Positions 22,881 to 35,361 of a stretch of DNA of 64,000 nucleotides are shown here, piece by piece. The notes under the pieces are model-generated. The model ran no database searches. It saw nothing but the letters and a program-made list of their open reading frames with translations, and was not told the DNA's origin. The position numbers and the translations under genes are program-made. Source of the stretch: Homarus americanus. Its lineage: Eukaryota > Arthropoda > Malacostraca > Decapoda > Nephropidae. The DNA lies in assembly GCF_018991925.1 (NCBI RefSeq), contig NW_024722158.1, positions 5,174,778 through 5,238,777 on the forward strand, in the 5' to 3' direction. Within the stretch, counting starts at the first letter, position 1; each line of letters begins with the position of its first letter.

Positions 22881-24915
22881 CTGTAGGGGATTTTTATCTT
22901 GTTCAGTGACAATTTCATAAGCTAAGTTTAGGCTCATTACTTATTGTTTAATCACATAACCAAGAAAAGAAATATAACTGAGATCTGCAGTAATTGCACA
23001 AATGAAATATAGATAAGTAAATATGATTTACCCAAGTTTTAATGTAAAGAGGAAAAATGAGAAAAGAAATACAGTAATCCTTTATTATGGTAATGGAAAA
23101 TACATTCTTTATATAATTCTTCACAACAGGACATTTTTAGAGAAGAAAAGAGAACTTAAACTATTGTTATCACATATACTTCAATGTGACCATTGTTTAT
23201 CACACACAGTTCTTTATTGTACACATGGTAAAAGAAGTACTGTACTGTATCTATCCACACTTTATGTGAAATAATACGAAACCACGGATGAAGGATTTTG
23301 ACATCCCTACTGAGACAATAGGAGTCATATTGATAATATTGAAATTCATCAGACCCATCTGGACAGATATTTTTTTCACCGTGTGTACCTCTAAATTAAG
23401 CTTAGATTTCTCCTGACAAAAAACAAATAGTTTCAAACATTAAAGTTGCATCCTATTGGAAACTGAAAAACTCCATTAACAGATCAGATAAAGTAATGTT
23501 GCAGTTTAAGTCAAAGATTCTTCATATAATAAACAAACAAGCTGCTATCAAAATAAGGTACAGTACTGTACAGATAAATGGAGTATAGAGATCAGTTCTG
23601 TGTACAGTACAGTACTGTATACCATTAATGAACCACATCTAGTGTTCCTTGTTTTAAATCAAATTCATAATCAGACAGAACTTTGAAGCAGAGGGAAACT
23701 AAGAGAAAAAAATAAAGGGAGAAACTACATAAACATAATAGAAATAATACACCTCATAATATATCTGTAAAATAAGATATGTTTTCCTCTATATATATTA
23801 ATTTCCTCAGTTATATGACATTGTTTCTATTACTGTACTGTATTCTCCATCATACCAAGTTATGCACTATTGTCAAGGTTTGATTTCCATGCCAGAAGTT
23901 GTCCTGCCTCATTGCCAGGATATTCTCTGGTGAACCAAAACAAAGCATCACTGAACAGCGCATCATTTCAGCAGGAACTGACCATTGCCAAACATTGATT
24001 CCTTCCTGCTTAAATCAGACACTTAATGGTTGTCTTAATTTACTACAGTGACCATTGGTATTGGTGTATTAACAAAGCAAGAACTATAAACCATAATAAT
24101 GACTCGTACAGTAAAGTAGCTGTCAACGAAAAATCTACTTTAAGAAAGACTTGAGTATTATAGATATAAAATTTATGATATAGAATAACTTTCTTTTGTA
24201 TATTTTTACATATACTGTATTACATAAGAGTACATAAGGAGAAATTGAACAATCAGGCAACTGACTCAGTGACTGTGTGGTGATGTGAGTGATGTGTCTA
24301 TTTTTCTTCACATGAGTTTGAGGAGTAAGTTTGTGGTGATTGTAGGAAAATGATGACACAATGAAAGCCTATTTGTAGACTTAAAAACACTGACAGTATT
24401 CGCGACACTATTAATATATAACCAAACTGCCTCAAGAACTATGGTGTATTAAACATGCTTTCCTTGGACACATGCTCACCATACTATCCACTGTACATAA
24501 TGATCCATTCTACAGAAGCCTCTTGGTCCCAATATTTTCAGTTGATAGTTACTTTAATGGAGTACATGAAAAGGGCAACAGGTTAAAAACTCCAAGAAAG
24601 AACAGTATAATGTTAGAGAATTCTGTTTATTTATGTAGAGATATTTACTTTTTTGTAGAAACCTCTTCACCACATGATAGTGACTGATGCCTGTTTTGAT
24701 TCTTATATTACATTTTACCTGATAAAGCTTCTAAAGTAGCATAACTGGAGTGCAAGGAAGTGAACTTTAGTGTGCATAACCCCGGTATATTAATCTGTTT
24801 ATAAAATTCCTTTGTTTCATGTATAAGTATTTACTACTGTACTAAACTGCAACATTACTGAAATACTGTATATTAAAACACATGCAATGAAACAAGAGTA
24901 CAGTAAGACAACAGT
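22881..24915 (-). other. Intron-like spacer between exons 16 and 17
   Basis: AT-rich; TACAGTAC clusters near 23560-23620. A CTTTCCTTGGACACA word at about 24459-24473 recurs from the 19.7/21.3-kb repeat. No coding exon recognised. Confidence 0.5.
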
Positions 24916-25239
24916 TTACATGTGGGTCCGCAAATGTCTCTTAATCTTTGGCTTTTCATGAGAACGGTAAGGACAGTACGGACATGAATATGGCTTTTCT
25001 CCGGTGTGGATACGAATGTGTCTAGCTAAATTAGACTTTAAATTTGTTTCATATGAGCAAAGGGAGCACGAAAAACTTTTTTCTCTAGAATTAATTGTGC
25101 GATGCTTTGTAGTGTTAGTGGAGCTTGTACTCATATAAGCATAGTAAGACTGCTGATGTATTTCTGCCATCTTTCTGTTGCTGATGTGAATCTTGTCAGC
25201 ACCTGAGACTCCTTCTTGACTGTCATTAGCCAGCCACAC
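24916..25239 (-). CDS. C2H2 zinc-finger terminal exon 16 (finger 1 destroyed)
   Basis: Alternative 3' exon of 107 residues from acceptor CCTGCAG|GTGTGG (V-W-L-A-N-D-S-Q). The first finger is recognisable only as a relic at about 29-50 (HQQSYYAYMSTSS...KHRTIN): both cysteines and the second histidine are gone and the following linker is SREKS. Fingers 2 and 3 are intact at 58-78 and 86-106, and the frame stays open to the usual ...THM stop. Loss of metal ligands with a preserved frame points to relaxed constraint on finger 1 rather than a dead exon. The upstream motif is GAATAAA at 25257-25263; the acceptor uses TGCAG, unlike the TACAG of most copies. Confidence 0.85.
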   Translation of the reverse strand: MWLANDSQEGVSGADKIHISNRKMAEIHQQSYYAYMSTSSTNTTKHRTINSREKSFSCSLCSYETNLKSNLARHIRIHTGEKPYSCPYCPYRSHEKPKIKRHLRTHM

Positions 25240-25979
25240 CTGCAGGAAATGTTTATTTTATTCAGTCAGTATATAATTATACACTAAATGCAAGTGAAAT
25301 CAAAAGTGTAACTTAGTGAGATTATTTTGAAGAAACAGTAAACAGACATACTTTTCTAACTCTCACTGCTCGGTAAGTGCCAACATCCATATAAGTTTGT
25401 TCGACTTTAATCTATTAGTGTGGTTTAAATTTCCTGAAAGCCATTTTATCAAAGAAATCATTCACACTATTGCAGTCAAGTAAGTTATACAACAGAATCC
25501 ATCCTCATTTCCAGGAAAACTGAAGATGATGTGTTTTCAGTGATATACTGTACACTTACAGCATCATAGATAATTAAATGGACAGTGATTATATGAGATG
25601 TACTGTAATGGATAAAGAGAGGATATACTGTACACAAACCTGGAGTATATTATACCAGTACAGTAAACTAAACACCACTTTGGTCAAACGTGGATTATGA
25701 TAAACTTTAAAACTTTAATGCAACTTCACGTAACTTAATTTTCCATATGAGGACATTAGTGTATTACCACTGTGTGTGTATGTATACAGAATTTGTTGTT
25801 TATTCAAAAGGAGATAAACTTACTAACTGACTACAGTAATTTTAATTCAATACAAACCAAGATCTTTTTTTTTAGTAACAATTACATTAGTGGTGTAGTG
25901 TTGCAGTGTTACCAAGCCTCTTACATTAATGATATAAAGTTGTTTCTTCTGTATAATTTCTGTCTTGTAGATTAATAGT
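25240..25979 (-). other. Intron-like spacer between exons 15 and 16
   Basis: Short AT-rich spacer; exons 15 and 16 are among the most closely packed. Nothing recognised. Confidence 0.5.
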
Positions 25980-26315
25980 TTACATGTGAGTGAGTAAATG
26001 TCTTTTAATATAAGTATTTTCATAGGATTGATAAGGACAATATGGACAGGAATAAGGCTTCTCCCCTGAGTGAGTACGAATATGTCTTTTCAGATTGGAT
26101 TTATCACCAGTTTGGTATGAACATTGTGGACAAGAGAAAGGTTTCTCTCCAGTATGAGTGCGACAATGTTCTATAAAATGGGAACGATTTTTGCTAAAGA
26201 AGGTACAAAAAGGACACCGGTGGATTTTTGGCATCTTTTTGGTGTTGGCGTAAATCTTGCCAGAGAGTGAACCTCCTCCCGCGTTGACCATTTGTCTGTT
26301 ACTATCCAGCCACAC
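25980..26315 (-). CDS. C2H2 zinc-finger terminal exon 15 (central family)
   Basis: Alternative 3' exon of 111 residues (V-W-L-D-S-N-R-Q-M...) from acceptor TTCTACAG|GTGTGG. Three C2H2 fingers at 34-54, 62-82 and 90-110; the second linker is SGEKP. Predicted contact residues are N,S,H,E / D,S,N,R / E,T,Y,R. With the next two exons upstream (29.2 and 31.7 kb) it forms a sub-group sharing finger 1 RSHF-x-EH and a finger 3 ending KRHLLTH. Exact GAATAAG at 26333-26339. An overlapping frame on the same strand running to 26359 is a shadow. Confidence 0.92.
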   Translation of the reverse strand: MWLDSNRQMVNAGGGSLSGKIYANTKKMPKIHRCPFCTFFSKNRSHFIEHCRTHTGEKPFSCPQCSYQTGDKSNLKRHIRTHSGEKPYSCPYCPYQSYENTYIKRHLLTHM

Positions 26316-29240
26316 CTGTAGAAAATGTTCATCTTATTCAGTCTAGTCTCTAAATGCAAAATATAAATCTAGATAATACTACAGAGTTATACTAAGTAAG
26401 CTTATGCATATACTATAAAAATATGCTTATGTACCAAAAGCATATTTAAAACAACTGCATAAAATTAGTCTTCATGCACAATCACTGTGCATTGGTGTTG
26501 ATATAAAAACACATTTGTCTGCTGGATTTGAAACACTAATGAGTTTCGTTTACTTCATAAAGGTGACGGTCCCAAATTTACGAGAGAGAATCCGTGCAAA
26601 AATTGAACAACTAAATGTCTGGTTAGTGGTCCATATATATTACAGTACAGTACATACTGTATTATACTGAGGTCATAAAATATTTTTCATCTTCATAAGC
26701 ATTACTGTGTTGAACTTTGTAAAGAAATTCTTAGTCACTGGACTTTTTTCACAGCTTCAAATATCAAGCCAGTGAATACTTATCACAAATCTCACACAAA
26801 GAAATATTAATACAGTAGTACAGTAGAGGGGTTGTCAGAAAATGTTTAACATGTCAGAGTTTCTTGTTCAGCTCAAGGGGAATAATCAAAGTGTTACTGG
26901 CAAAACTCAGTCCAGTCCAAATACTGTATTGAAGTTATGGCGAAAAAAATCAATAACATTAAAAAAATATATTTGTTACATCATTTTGAAATCATTAGTC
27001 ATTTTATCATGTACAGTATATTTATTCTTTAATTACTTAGTTACAACTGCCCAGATAAATGAGCCAGTGAGAAAATGTTGGCTGAATATTGTGTGGCTTT
27101 GCACAGTAATGGTTCATAGTGTAACAGATATTTTGCTGAGAAATATAAGTAAAGGTACAGATGTAGGTGTAGACACAGCACATAATGAAGTACTTTGCCC
27201 AAAACCATCATGAGATGCTTCAGTGCGAAGATGAATGGCAGACACAACTACACAATCACCAGTTGCTTTTCCTTGACCCTTTCATGATCTTCCAATGCAG
27301 ATTGCATCACTAAGCGCTCCCGTGCTAATCTGACCCCTCCCGCTCAGTCATATCTCACACTGAGAGCACCTCCCCCCCCTCTCCTTCGTAGAAATGCTGA
27401 AACAAAGAACCGGCCCTATCAACCACCTAACTTCTTCCCACTAGCCCCGTGGGCTAGCAGGTGTGTCTGTAAGGGTGCAATTTGAGTCTGGATCGCTCTA
27501 CTCAATGTTTACTAAAATGGAAAACCATTCCTGTTACTGACACAACCTGCACTGAAAGACTGCAAGGAGTTGACATTTCTGACCATGGCCAAGAGAACCA
27601 GAAGTATAATATAAAAGAAAAAGGAAAAGTTTGCCTTCGGTTATTTTGGTGACCAAGTACAGTACAGTATTACTATTGTACTTAGAAAAGTAATCCAATA
27701 TGTACACCAACTGGGTCATGTTATAAAAGGTAAAACAAATTTTCAGAATACTTTTCTTGCACTACCCTGTTTGTACGGACTGCAATTATGTAGCAAACAC
27801 AAACTTCTGATCTCATAATTTCATTGTAATAATCTTCATTACATTCTAGCTAATCAACAGCATTTTTGACAAAGACTGTGGTATGCATAACATGTGCTAT
27901 TAGCCATAGAGTATAAAATTATAGAAGAAAAAATTCAAGTTTTGTATTTTACCTGTACCGTACAGTAAACTATAATAGCCATTATTGTTTTGTTTTTTAC
28001 ATAAAGCCGACAGTTCTTCTCTTCATTCTACCCTCAGCTTCTATGTATAAAGTGGTGGTGAAGGAGGTTTGGCTATTGGCTATGATAATATCACAGCTAA
28101 AATTAGCATCTAGTACTGTAGTCTGTTTGTTATATAAGTATTATACCGGATATCATCACAAGGAAAATATATCTCCAATTTCCCATACACTCGTTAAAAC
28201 CTTACCATAGACAATCAGTTCACTATTTATTATATAGCATATGAAGATAATATGAAGAACAATTTCTATATTCGAATATATCCTTCATAATTTTCATAAT
28301 GTTTTGGAGGGATACTTCTTGGGATACTGTATAACTCTATTTGTTTGTCTCTGTTAATATTAATGGTCATTCATATACAGAGCACTTCCTTGTTCATTAC
28401 TATCAAACAACCTTCAAACTCCTCCCCCTTTAAAACAATGTCAAAACTCAAACAGTAATTAATTTCCAAATATTATACAAGCAAATTTTGATTTAAGATG
28501 ACAAAGAAAAAAATAATAAAAACTGTCCTTTATTAAGTTAAAAATCACACATATGTTAAAATCATTCCTCGCAGTGACTCAATAGTCATGACAAAACCCC
28601 GGTACAGTATAGGTACTGTAATCATTTTAAAACCAAAAAAATCTATACCTAACCTAAAGACTTAATGTGTCAGCAACATTTAATAAACTGCCACATATCC
28701 ACTGTTCCAACTTTAATTTTATTCCATACAGTATTTTTGCCACTGCAGCCTTACTCAGCTAAAAAAAACCAGTCTGACTTATAAATAACTAAATATACAA
28801 AGTTGTGAAGATATATTTCTGAGAGTCACCAATGAGACGTTGTGTGTACTAAGTAAACAACAATTTCCCCAAATGAAAGTTAAAAATGTTTCCCAAATCT
28901 TAAGGCATAAATTTTTTTACTGTATATATAATATTTAACTTCTACTGTATATACTCTTTTTTTTTTAAATCTAAACTGATAGGATATATTATGCTAAGGT
29001 TATATACAGTGTACTATACTTATAAGCAAACAGTCTAGGTTTATACAATTCATCATGAAATGCAGCACAAGCTTATACAGGAGTAAGCTCTTCAAGTTTC
29101 CCAATCACAAATTATGCTCCTCATTCAACATTTTTTCTGACATTACCGGTAATTTGATGAATTACCAGAAAAGAGGACACAGTACAGTATTCATAAACTG
29201 CTATGCACGTGTCAGTATAAATATTGTCTCCACACAAAAC
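26316..29240 (-). other. Intron-like spacer between exons 14 and 15
   Basis: AT-rich apart from a more GC-rich patch at about 27280-27480 without recognisable coding content. No finger exon or array-type acceptor. Confidence 0.5.
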
Positions 29241-29567
29241 TTACTTATGAGTAAGCAGGTGTCTTTTAACTTTAGTATTTTCACTGGACCGATATGGACA
29301 ATGTGGACACGAAAAAGGTTTTTCTCCAGTGTGAATCCTAATGTGCCTCTTTAAGTGAGATGGATCACCTGTTTGATAAGAGCATTCTGGGCAAGAGAAA
29401 GGCTTTTCCCCATTATGGGTACGACAATGCTCAATAAAATGAGAGCGATTAATTGAGATGAAAGAGCACTGAGGGCACTGGAGAATTTTCCTGCTGTTGG
29501 TGAGAGTTCTTCTATTGCTTGTGTTCCCTCCTTCTTCAGACATTTGACTGTCAGTAACCACCAACAC
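29241..29567 (-). CDS. C2H2 zinc-finger terminal exon 14 (central family)
   Basis: Alternative 3' exon of 108 residues from acceptor TTTCCACAG|GTGTTG (V-L-V-V-T-D-S-Q-M). Fingers at 31-51, 59-79 and 87-107; the first linker is NGEKP. The frame is open upstream to 29651, but the residues before V are intron-derived and not conserved. Predicted contact residues N,S,H,E / D,S,H,R / E,T,K,R. The upstream motif is strongly altered (GAAAGAC at 29585-29591), among the weakest matches of the array. Closest in finger 3 to the exon at 31666-32001 (SSEN-x-KVKRHLLTH). Confidence 0.9.
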   Translation of the reverse strand: MLVVTDSQMSEEGGNTSNRRTLTNSRKILQCPQCSFISINRSHFIEHCRTHNGEKPFSCPECSYQTGDPSHLKRHIRIHTGEKPFSCPHCPYRSSENTKVKRHLLTHK

Positions 29568-31665
29568 CTGTGGAAAATGTTTGTGTCTTTCAGTTACAAA
29601 CTTGCAAATTTGGGAAAATTTTATGTATTGCTTTGAATAAAAAATCCACAATACTTACTCAGTGATTATACACAAACAATTTGATTATTAAATTCTACAT
29701 TAATGTGATGAAAGGCTTAAACCAATATTAATTACCCAATTCGTTTATATGGAATAATTTTAAGGATATTAAGTACCAATCATTGTAGTATCAACTTCTT
29801 ACAATAAAGAACATGCAATTAGTTATCTTTATTATGAAACACAAACCACTTTTACTTTTTTGCATCTTCATAATTTATACAGTATAAATAGATCAACACC
29901 TACCCTCACCAGTCAGGTAAACTATGTATAATACAGTACAGTACTAATACAGTACTATACTGTAATTCAACTGCACACAAGTAAGGTGCAAACTCAAACT
30001 GTATGGTGCCATTTTCAAAGCTGACCTTATTCTTTAACTTTTGACAGCTAAAACACAGCACCTCAGGGGTTTGTCATGTATGAATACTGACTCTTCTTCA
30101 GTTGGCTACAGACCAGAGAGTTTAGCAAAGTTGTAACCTTGACTTTTGATCTTTTGGCCCCAACACAATACAGCACCAGGTACTGTCATGGTAATACTGT
30201 GTATGTATGCCAAGTATAATCCTTGTGCCTTTTCCCATTCTTGAGTTGTGTTGCTGACACAGTTACACAAACATTAACAACACTGACATCCCTGCTCATG
30301 AAGTCCCATTGGCATAAGCACTGTACAGTACTTATTGATCACTTCTCATCCCCCGGCTCCAAGAGTGAGGAGATCTATTCTCTGGGTGCTCGGGTTTCCT
30401 CCTGTACTAACACTGGATGATGAAAGTCATAAAGTGTAAAAGAACAAACCAACTGCCTGAATGGCTAGTAAGCTGATTATTGATGAAAAAAATACTGTAT
30501 ACATATGCTGTCTCATGTGATTCATTGCCAGTAAAATAGTTTCATACTATAATATGAAAAGTTTTGAAAAGTTTTCAAAATTAATTTTGGTCATTACGTC
30601 AAGTATAACCTATTTACCAAACATACAGCCCAAACAGTTCCCTGCAATTTAATTATAGCTAGTACTTTACTGTATAGCTCATGGATAATCCTCCACTTGC
30701 AGCTATATCCTTGGATACTTCTATTCACTCCATTAAGTTGAACTCCTTGGTCTGTCTATCTATCTATACTGTCCTTCAACCTCACTATCTCAGCCATCCC
30801 TCCCACTTACCTCAGCCCACCCTACAATACAGTACCATCTTTTGTGTTATAATCATTCCATACCTCACACAGTCCTCTACACCCTACTCTTCATACAGCT
30901 CACTGCTTTTTAACATAAAATTACATCTCCCAACAATTATTTCCATCACATCCACATTCCAAGTCCCATTCATCACTGGAAGTTTCAAATATCTTTCAGT
31001 GAATTTTCCCTCACCTGTGTCTTTCAGTAAACCAGGAATCACTTAATTTCCCAGCATCCTTTCTCAATCTTCAGTCCTTCTCTATCATTACAGTACTGGA
31101 CCAGTTTTCTCCCATACATGTACAGATCTGCAATTTTGGATCCCCGATCTCCTCACACAATTTAACCTCAATATGGCTCCGTTTTCATTCTGGATCCATG
31201 ATAACCCCAGTTCTCAATCTGGTTCCACTTTCATTCTGGATTCAATATGACTTCATAATGTAACCCAAGTGCTCAATTTGGTTCCCTTTTCATTTTTTGG
31301 ATCCTCGACAACCTGACATCATCTAAATACAGTACTGTAACTCCTCAATCTAATATATTTCACATCACATGTTCTGAATTACAATATATATAATAACTAA
31401 TAAGACTAAGGTTAATAAAATCCTTCGAGTAAGAAAAGTATTTAACTTTATTTAGACTTACACTTTATATGTATGTAACATTTTCTGTTGTCTTACAAAT
31501 AATATTACTATGATAAACAAAATCTATCACACATGTCACTACTGTACAATTATCAGTGCAAAACATTGATACAAGTCTTGTCTGGTGCCCCAAGCTCAGT
31601 TGTTGTGCCTCCTGTGTCAAATTGATGGATCTGAGAGACTTGGCTATGGATAATAATTAACTGTA
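29568..31665 (-). other. Intron-like spacer between exons 13 and 14
   Basis: Contains a CT-rich plus-strand stretch (30690-31080) with a frame but no motif, and about three copies of a roughly 50-60-bp imperfect repeat with CTCAATNTGGTTCC...TTTTCATTCTGGAT words (about 31170-31310). Confidence 0.5.
31165..31312. repeat. Imperfect tandem repeat, about three units
   Basis: Three units beginning CTCAATATGGCTCC, CTCAATCTGGTTCC and CTCAATTTGGTTCC, each followed by TTTTCATT and GGAT(C/T), with unit length varying from about 45 to 60 bases. Confidence 0.75.
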
Positions 31666-32001
31666 TTACATATGAGTGAGAAGATGTCTCTTTACCTTAG
31701 CATTTTCACTGGATCGATAAGGACAATAGGGACATGAGAATGGCTTTTCCCCAGTGTGAATACGGATATGTCTCTTTAGATTCCACTGGTCACTTGTTTG
31801 ATATGAGCATTGTGGACACGAGTAGGGCCTTTCTCCAGTGTGAATTCGGTAATGTTCCTTAAAGTGAGAGCGATTGGTACTCCTGAAGGTACAATGGGGA
31901 CATTGGTGAACTTTTGGCACCTTTCTGCTGTTGATGAGAATCTTGCCAGCGCCTGTGACTCCTCTCGCTTCAGACATTTGACTGTCATTATCCAGGTGCA
32001 C
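31666..32001 (-). CDS. C2H2 zinc-finger terminal exon 13 (central family)
   Basis: Alternative 3' exon of 111 residues (V-H-L-D-N-D-S-Q-M) from acceptor TTCCTACAG|GTGCAC. Three intact C2H2 fingers at 34-54, 62-82 and 90-110. Predicted contact residues N,S,H,E / D,W,N,R / E,A,K,R: a tryptophan replaces the usual serine at helix position 2 of finger 2, a change in the otherwise constant middle finger. Exact GAATAAG at 32019-32025. A candidate AATAAA (31447-31452 on this strand) lies about 215 bases beyond the stop and could serve 3'-end formation. Confidence 0.92.
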   Translation of the reverse strand: MHLDNDSQMSEARGVTGAGKILINSRKVPKVHQCPHCTFRSTNRSHFKEHYRIHTGERPYSCPQCSYQTSDQWNLKRHIRIHTGEKPFSCPYCPYRSSENAKVKRHLLTHM

Positions 32002-33051
32002 CTGTAGGAAATGTTTGTCTTATTCAATGAAAAACTTTGTGCACAACATATGTTTAATGTTTCAGTCAATATTATTACTGCTTACTATATAATAACAGCC
32101 TCATAAAAACATTAAATTTATAAAAGATCAGTACGTTGCCAAATGATCTCAAGACAAAAACAAAAGATTCAGTTCATGTCCTACATTAAGTAGACCGAAG
32201 AATCAGTGAATAGTCTTTCTTTTACAATTAGTTTACAGTTTAAAACTGTGGATTATATAAAACAATTTCAGTTACATAATTACAGTAATCCAGCACTTAT
32301 ACCTTTAAGACAGTAAAATAACCCAATTATTTCTTACACTTTTCACTGAGTTATCCAGCGTGTTGTCTCACTGTCACAATTATCATATTTACGAATTTTC
32401 TCAAGCAGCGGCAACAACTGCAAGTCTTTCTGGGTAGTACAAGTTGAACCCTCATCCTGATGTCTTGTAACCATGTATGTAAAGTGCTCTCATCATCTTG
32501 AATAATGGTAACATGGATTTATGTGTCTGTATTTTAGTTGAATGGATCAGAAAGATGTTTGCAAATTTCCAGCCCCAGGGGACTTGGCTCTAACCCTTGA
32601 TAAGGCACACACTGTATTCATTTTCAAAGACATAATTGATTATTCCGATTAAAAATATTTTCAGGTATAATGATAATTCCCATTTAAATAATTGCTTTTG
32701 CTTGACCTTTTTACTCTAAAATTATCCACTGTTTTTCTGAGCAAATGCTCTTCTCATAGTTGCACCTTTAATTACTTTTTAATAATTTATATAAAAGTTT
32801 GAATCACATAAAGGAGAACATTACAGCAGAGCCAAGTTTACAACAGATACATTATGGGTGTGTGTATCATCAAGAGTTCTGCAGGAGCCTCATTTCAATG
32901 CCTTTATATATTTCTTCATTACATCCAACAAATAATTACCATCACAGGAAAAGTCTAGCTCAACATTATGGTGAGTGGTTGGAGGACACTGATAGGTAGA
33001 GCATCATCTGTTTATATCTGAAAGTGAATGAATCATGTCTAAGCATACGAC
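32002..33051 (-). other. Intron-like spacer between exons 12 and 13
   Basis: AT-rich, no recognised coding or repeat content apart from exon 13 acceptor signals at 32002-32025. Confidence 0.5.
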
Positions 33052-33372
33052 TTATCTGTGAGTGTGTAAATGACTCTTGATGCTGCTTTTTCGATTTGCT
33101 CGATAAGAACAATATGGACAGCCAAATGGTTTCTCTCCAGTGTGAATACGTATATGTTGATTAAGATTAGACTTATCACCTGTTTGGTAAGTGCAATAAG
33201 GACATGAGAATGGTTTTTCCCCAGTGTGGGTACGCAAATGCTCGGTAAAATGAGAACGATGTGTAGTGGTGTAAGTACAGAAGTGACACTGATATGTTTT
33301 TGGGACCTTCCTGTTGTAGGTAAGGTCCTTCTCGGCACTTGTGACTCCGCTTCTGACATTATCCGGCCACAC
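33052..33372 (-). CDS. C2H2 zinc-finger terminal exon 12 (central family)
   Basis: Alternative 3' exon of 106 residues (V-W-P-D-N-V-R-S) from acceptor TTCCTACAG|GTGTGG. Fingers at 29-49, 57-77 and 85-105. It lacks about five residues in the lead peptide compared with relatives. Predicted contact residues H,S,H,E / D,S,N,Q / R,S,S,S. Finger 3 (RANRKSSIKSH) resembles that of the exon at 46237-46572. The upstream motif is GGATAAT, shifted one base farther out (33391-33397). The frame open to 33399 and another same-strand frame at 33039-33359 are not coding. Confidence 0.91.
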   Translation of the reverse strand: MWPDNVRSGVTSAEKDLTYNRKVPKTYQCHFCTYTTTHRSHFTEHLRTHTGEKPFSCPYCTYQTGDKSNLNQHIRIHTGEKPFGCPYCSYRANRKSSIKSHLHTHR

Positions 33373-34062
33373 CTGTAGGAAACGTTTGTTATTATCCAAT
33401 CACCCCTACAAATAATAATTGATATTATCCAACTGTAGTTAAATTTAAAAGTATTATTTGTTACCCTGTCATCACCATTTTCCCTGTGACAAGAATGATA
33501 TCTTTCAGGTCCTTGAGACCCTTCATACTATAAATATTAAACTAAGAGAGAAACATTAATAAACATTACTCATTAAGGATAAACAATTAATAAAAGAATC
33601 ATCAATTAAATTTAATTTTAAGTTCTTCAAGACGTTACTTACTATCTAGATAATTGTAAAGGAATTGGAAAGTCATTTATCGTATTTAAGTACCTGTACA
33701 ATGCATTACAGTATATTCTAAGCATTAACATAACTTGGAATACAAAATACATTAATTCTGATTCACATCATTTGCATTAGTCATTCACTGAAGTCTTCAT
33801 GGAGTATAAAATACCTGTAATAACGAATTCCTTTTCTTGCAAGGGAAGATGAAACGAATAATCAAGTGGAAACAACACCAACTGGACTTTAACTAGTGTG
33901 TAACATAATCTTACCTTGGCTCATTACATGGGACAGATTTACTGACCTGAAGATAACAATAGATGCGTATTTTCTACACTTATTGATAGGACGATAATTA
34001 AATATGCTTAGAAGATTGGAATTTTCACTTTCAAGAAACAAATGAATAAGATGAAAATTGTG

Positions 34063-34183
34063 AGGGTGGAAGGAGGAATTGTGTTGATATTATGGTGTCT
34101 GTGAGGGAGGAAGGAGGAAGTGTGTTGACATTATGGTGTTTGTGATGGAGGAAGGAGGAAATGTGTTGACATGGTGATTGTGA
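34063..34183. repeat. 41-bp tandem repeat, three units
   Basis: Units of GGAGGAAGGAGGAAGTGTGT plus TGACATTATGGTGTTTGTGAT; the last is slightly shortened. Confidence 0.9.
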
Positions 34184-34592
34184 TGTTAATTGAGTGTGCC
34201 AACCAGGTCAGTAGTTAGCTCACAGTGAGATACCCTGATCAGATACATAAAATAAATTGCATATAAAGAGATGGACCTGTGATGTAGATTGAAATTATTT
34301 AAACAACCAGTAATTTTCATATTTTATTGAAATCAGGTATATAAAACTCCTATCCTGTAAAATTAAATACAGTATATTTAATCAAAGCACTAAGATTAAT
34401 TATAAATTCTCTAGGATAATGCCTTTACATTTGGCAATGTGCAGGATACTGTCAATTTCAGTCCTGCCCTCATACAAAAATGTAATCATATTTTATAAAC
34501 ATATCTACCCAACATATATTTTACTCCATACTATCTGCAAGCTGCACGAAGCCACCTGTCTGTGTTGGAGAGCCGAGTTAAGCCCAACACCT

Positions 34593-34781
34593 CAAGACAG
34601 TTTCCCTGTCTCAATACCCCAAGACAATTTCCCTGTCTAAACACCACAAGATAATCTTCCTGTCTATACACCCCAAGAGAACAAGACAATTTCCATCTTT
34701 CAACACGCCGAGACAATTTCCCTGTCTCTACACTTCAAGACAATCACCCTGTCTCAACACCCCAAGACATTCTCCGTCTCA
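34593..34781. repeat. 27-bp minisatellite, about seven units
   Basis: Units beginning AAGACAATTTCCCTGTCT followed by CAACACCCC or variants; one unit (about 34675) is cut short. The minus-strand frame crossing it is repeat-derived. Confidence 0.9.
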
Positions 34782-35322
34782 AATGATCAGTTACGGACAG
34801 ACAACGTGTGCTACTAAGCGCCCTACAGTGTAAGAGTCAAGACAGACGCCCCTAAAGCTGCTCATATATAGAAAGGCATAAATCAACTATACATGAAGAC
34901 CTTTCCCTGGCATATGTCCTCCCCAGGAACTATATCTCCAGCAAGGCTTCATATGTACTTTATCCACGAACACACAAGACAATCTTTACACACTGATAAA
35001 TAAAACACGGACATACTAACTAATACATTGACTGACTGGGATTCTCCTGAAGACTTTACTGGCAACATAAATACAAGACTTTCAGCCACAGTGTTCTTAG
35101 GGGGGGAAATGTTAAGTGGAAGTTCCAAATACACTTATAGAGAGCGTTCAAGTACCATATTAAAGATACATATGATATACAGTACAGTATGTCTAATATA
35201 TAATTCTTTCCAAATTCACAAATATACTGTAGTTAAGCAAAGTAAATACTGTAATAAATAACTGTTATAAGTAGCACACAGATTTCTTGTAATATTTACA
35301 GCTCCTGTATATACAGTACTGT

Positions 35323-35326
<4 letters not shown>

Positions 35327-35359
<33 letters not shown>
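35327..35359. repeat. (TG)n microsatellite
   Basis: Uninterrupted TG run of about 33 bases. Confidence 0.95.

Positions 35360-35361
<2 letters not shown>

Noticed and set aside
22881..22937. ATG-led N-terminal extension of the two-finger exon
   Set aside because: It crosses the conserved CCCCTACAG acceptor; residues upstream are not shared with any relative. The same applies upstream of 29567, 33372, 50765, 57667 and 62537.
33039..33359. Second minus-strand frame of 106 residues over a finger exon
   Set aside because: It is out of frame with the intact fingers and lacks any motif.
34531..34716. Minus-strand frame with Gly/Arg/Leu repeats
   Set aside because: It derives from the 27-bp minisatellite.
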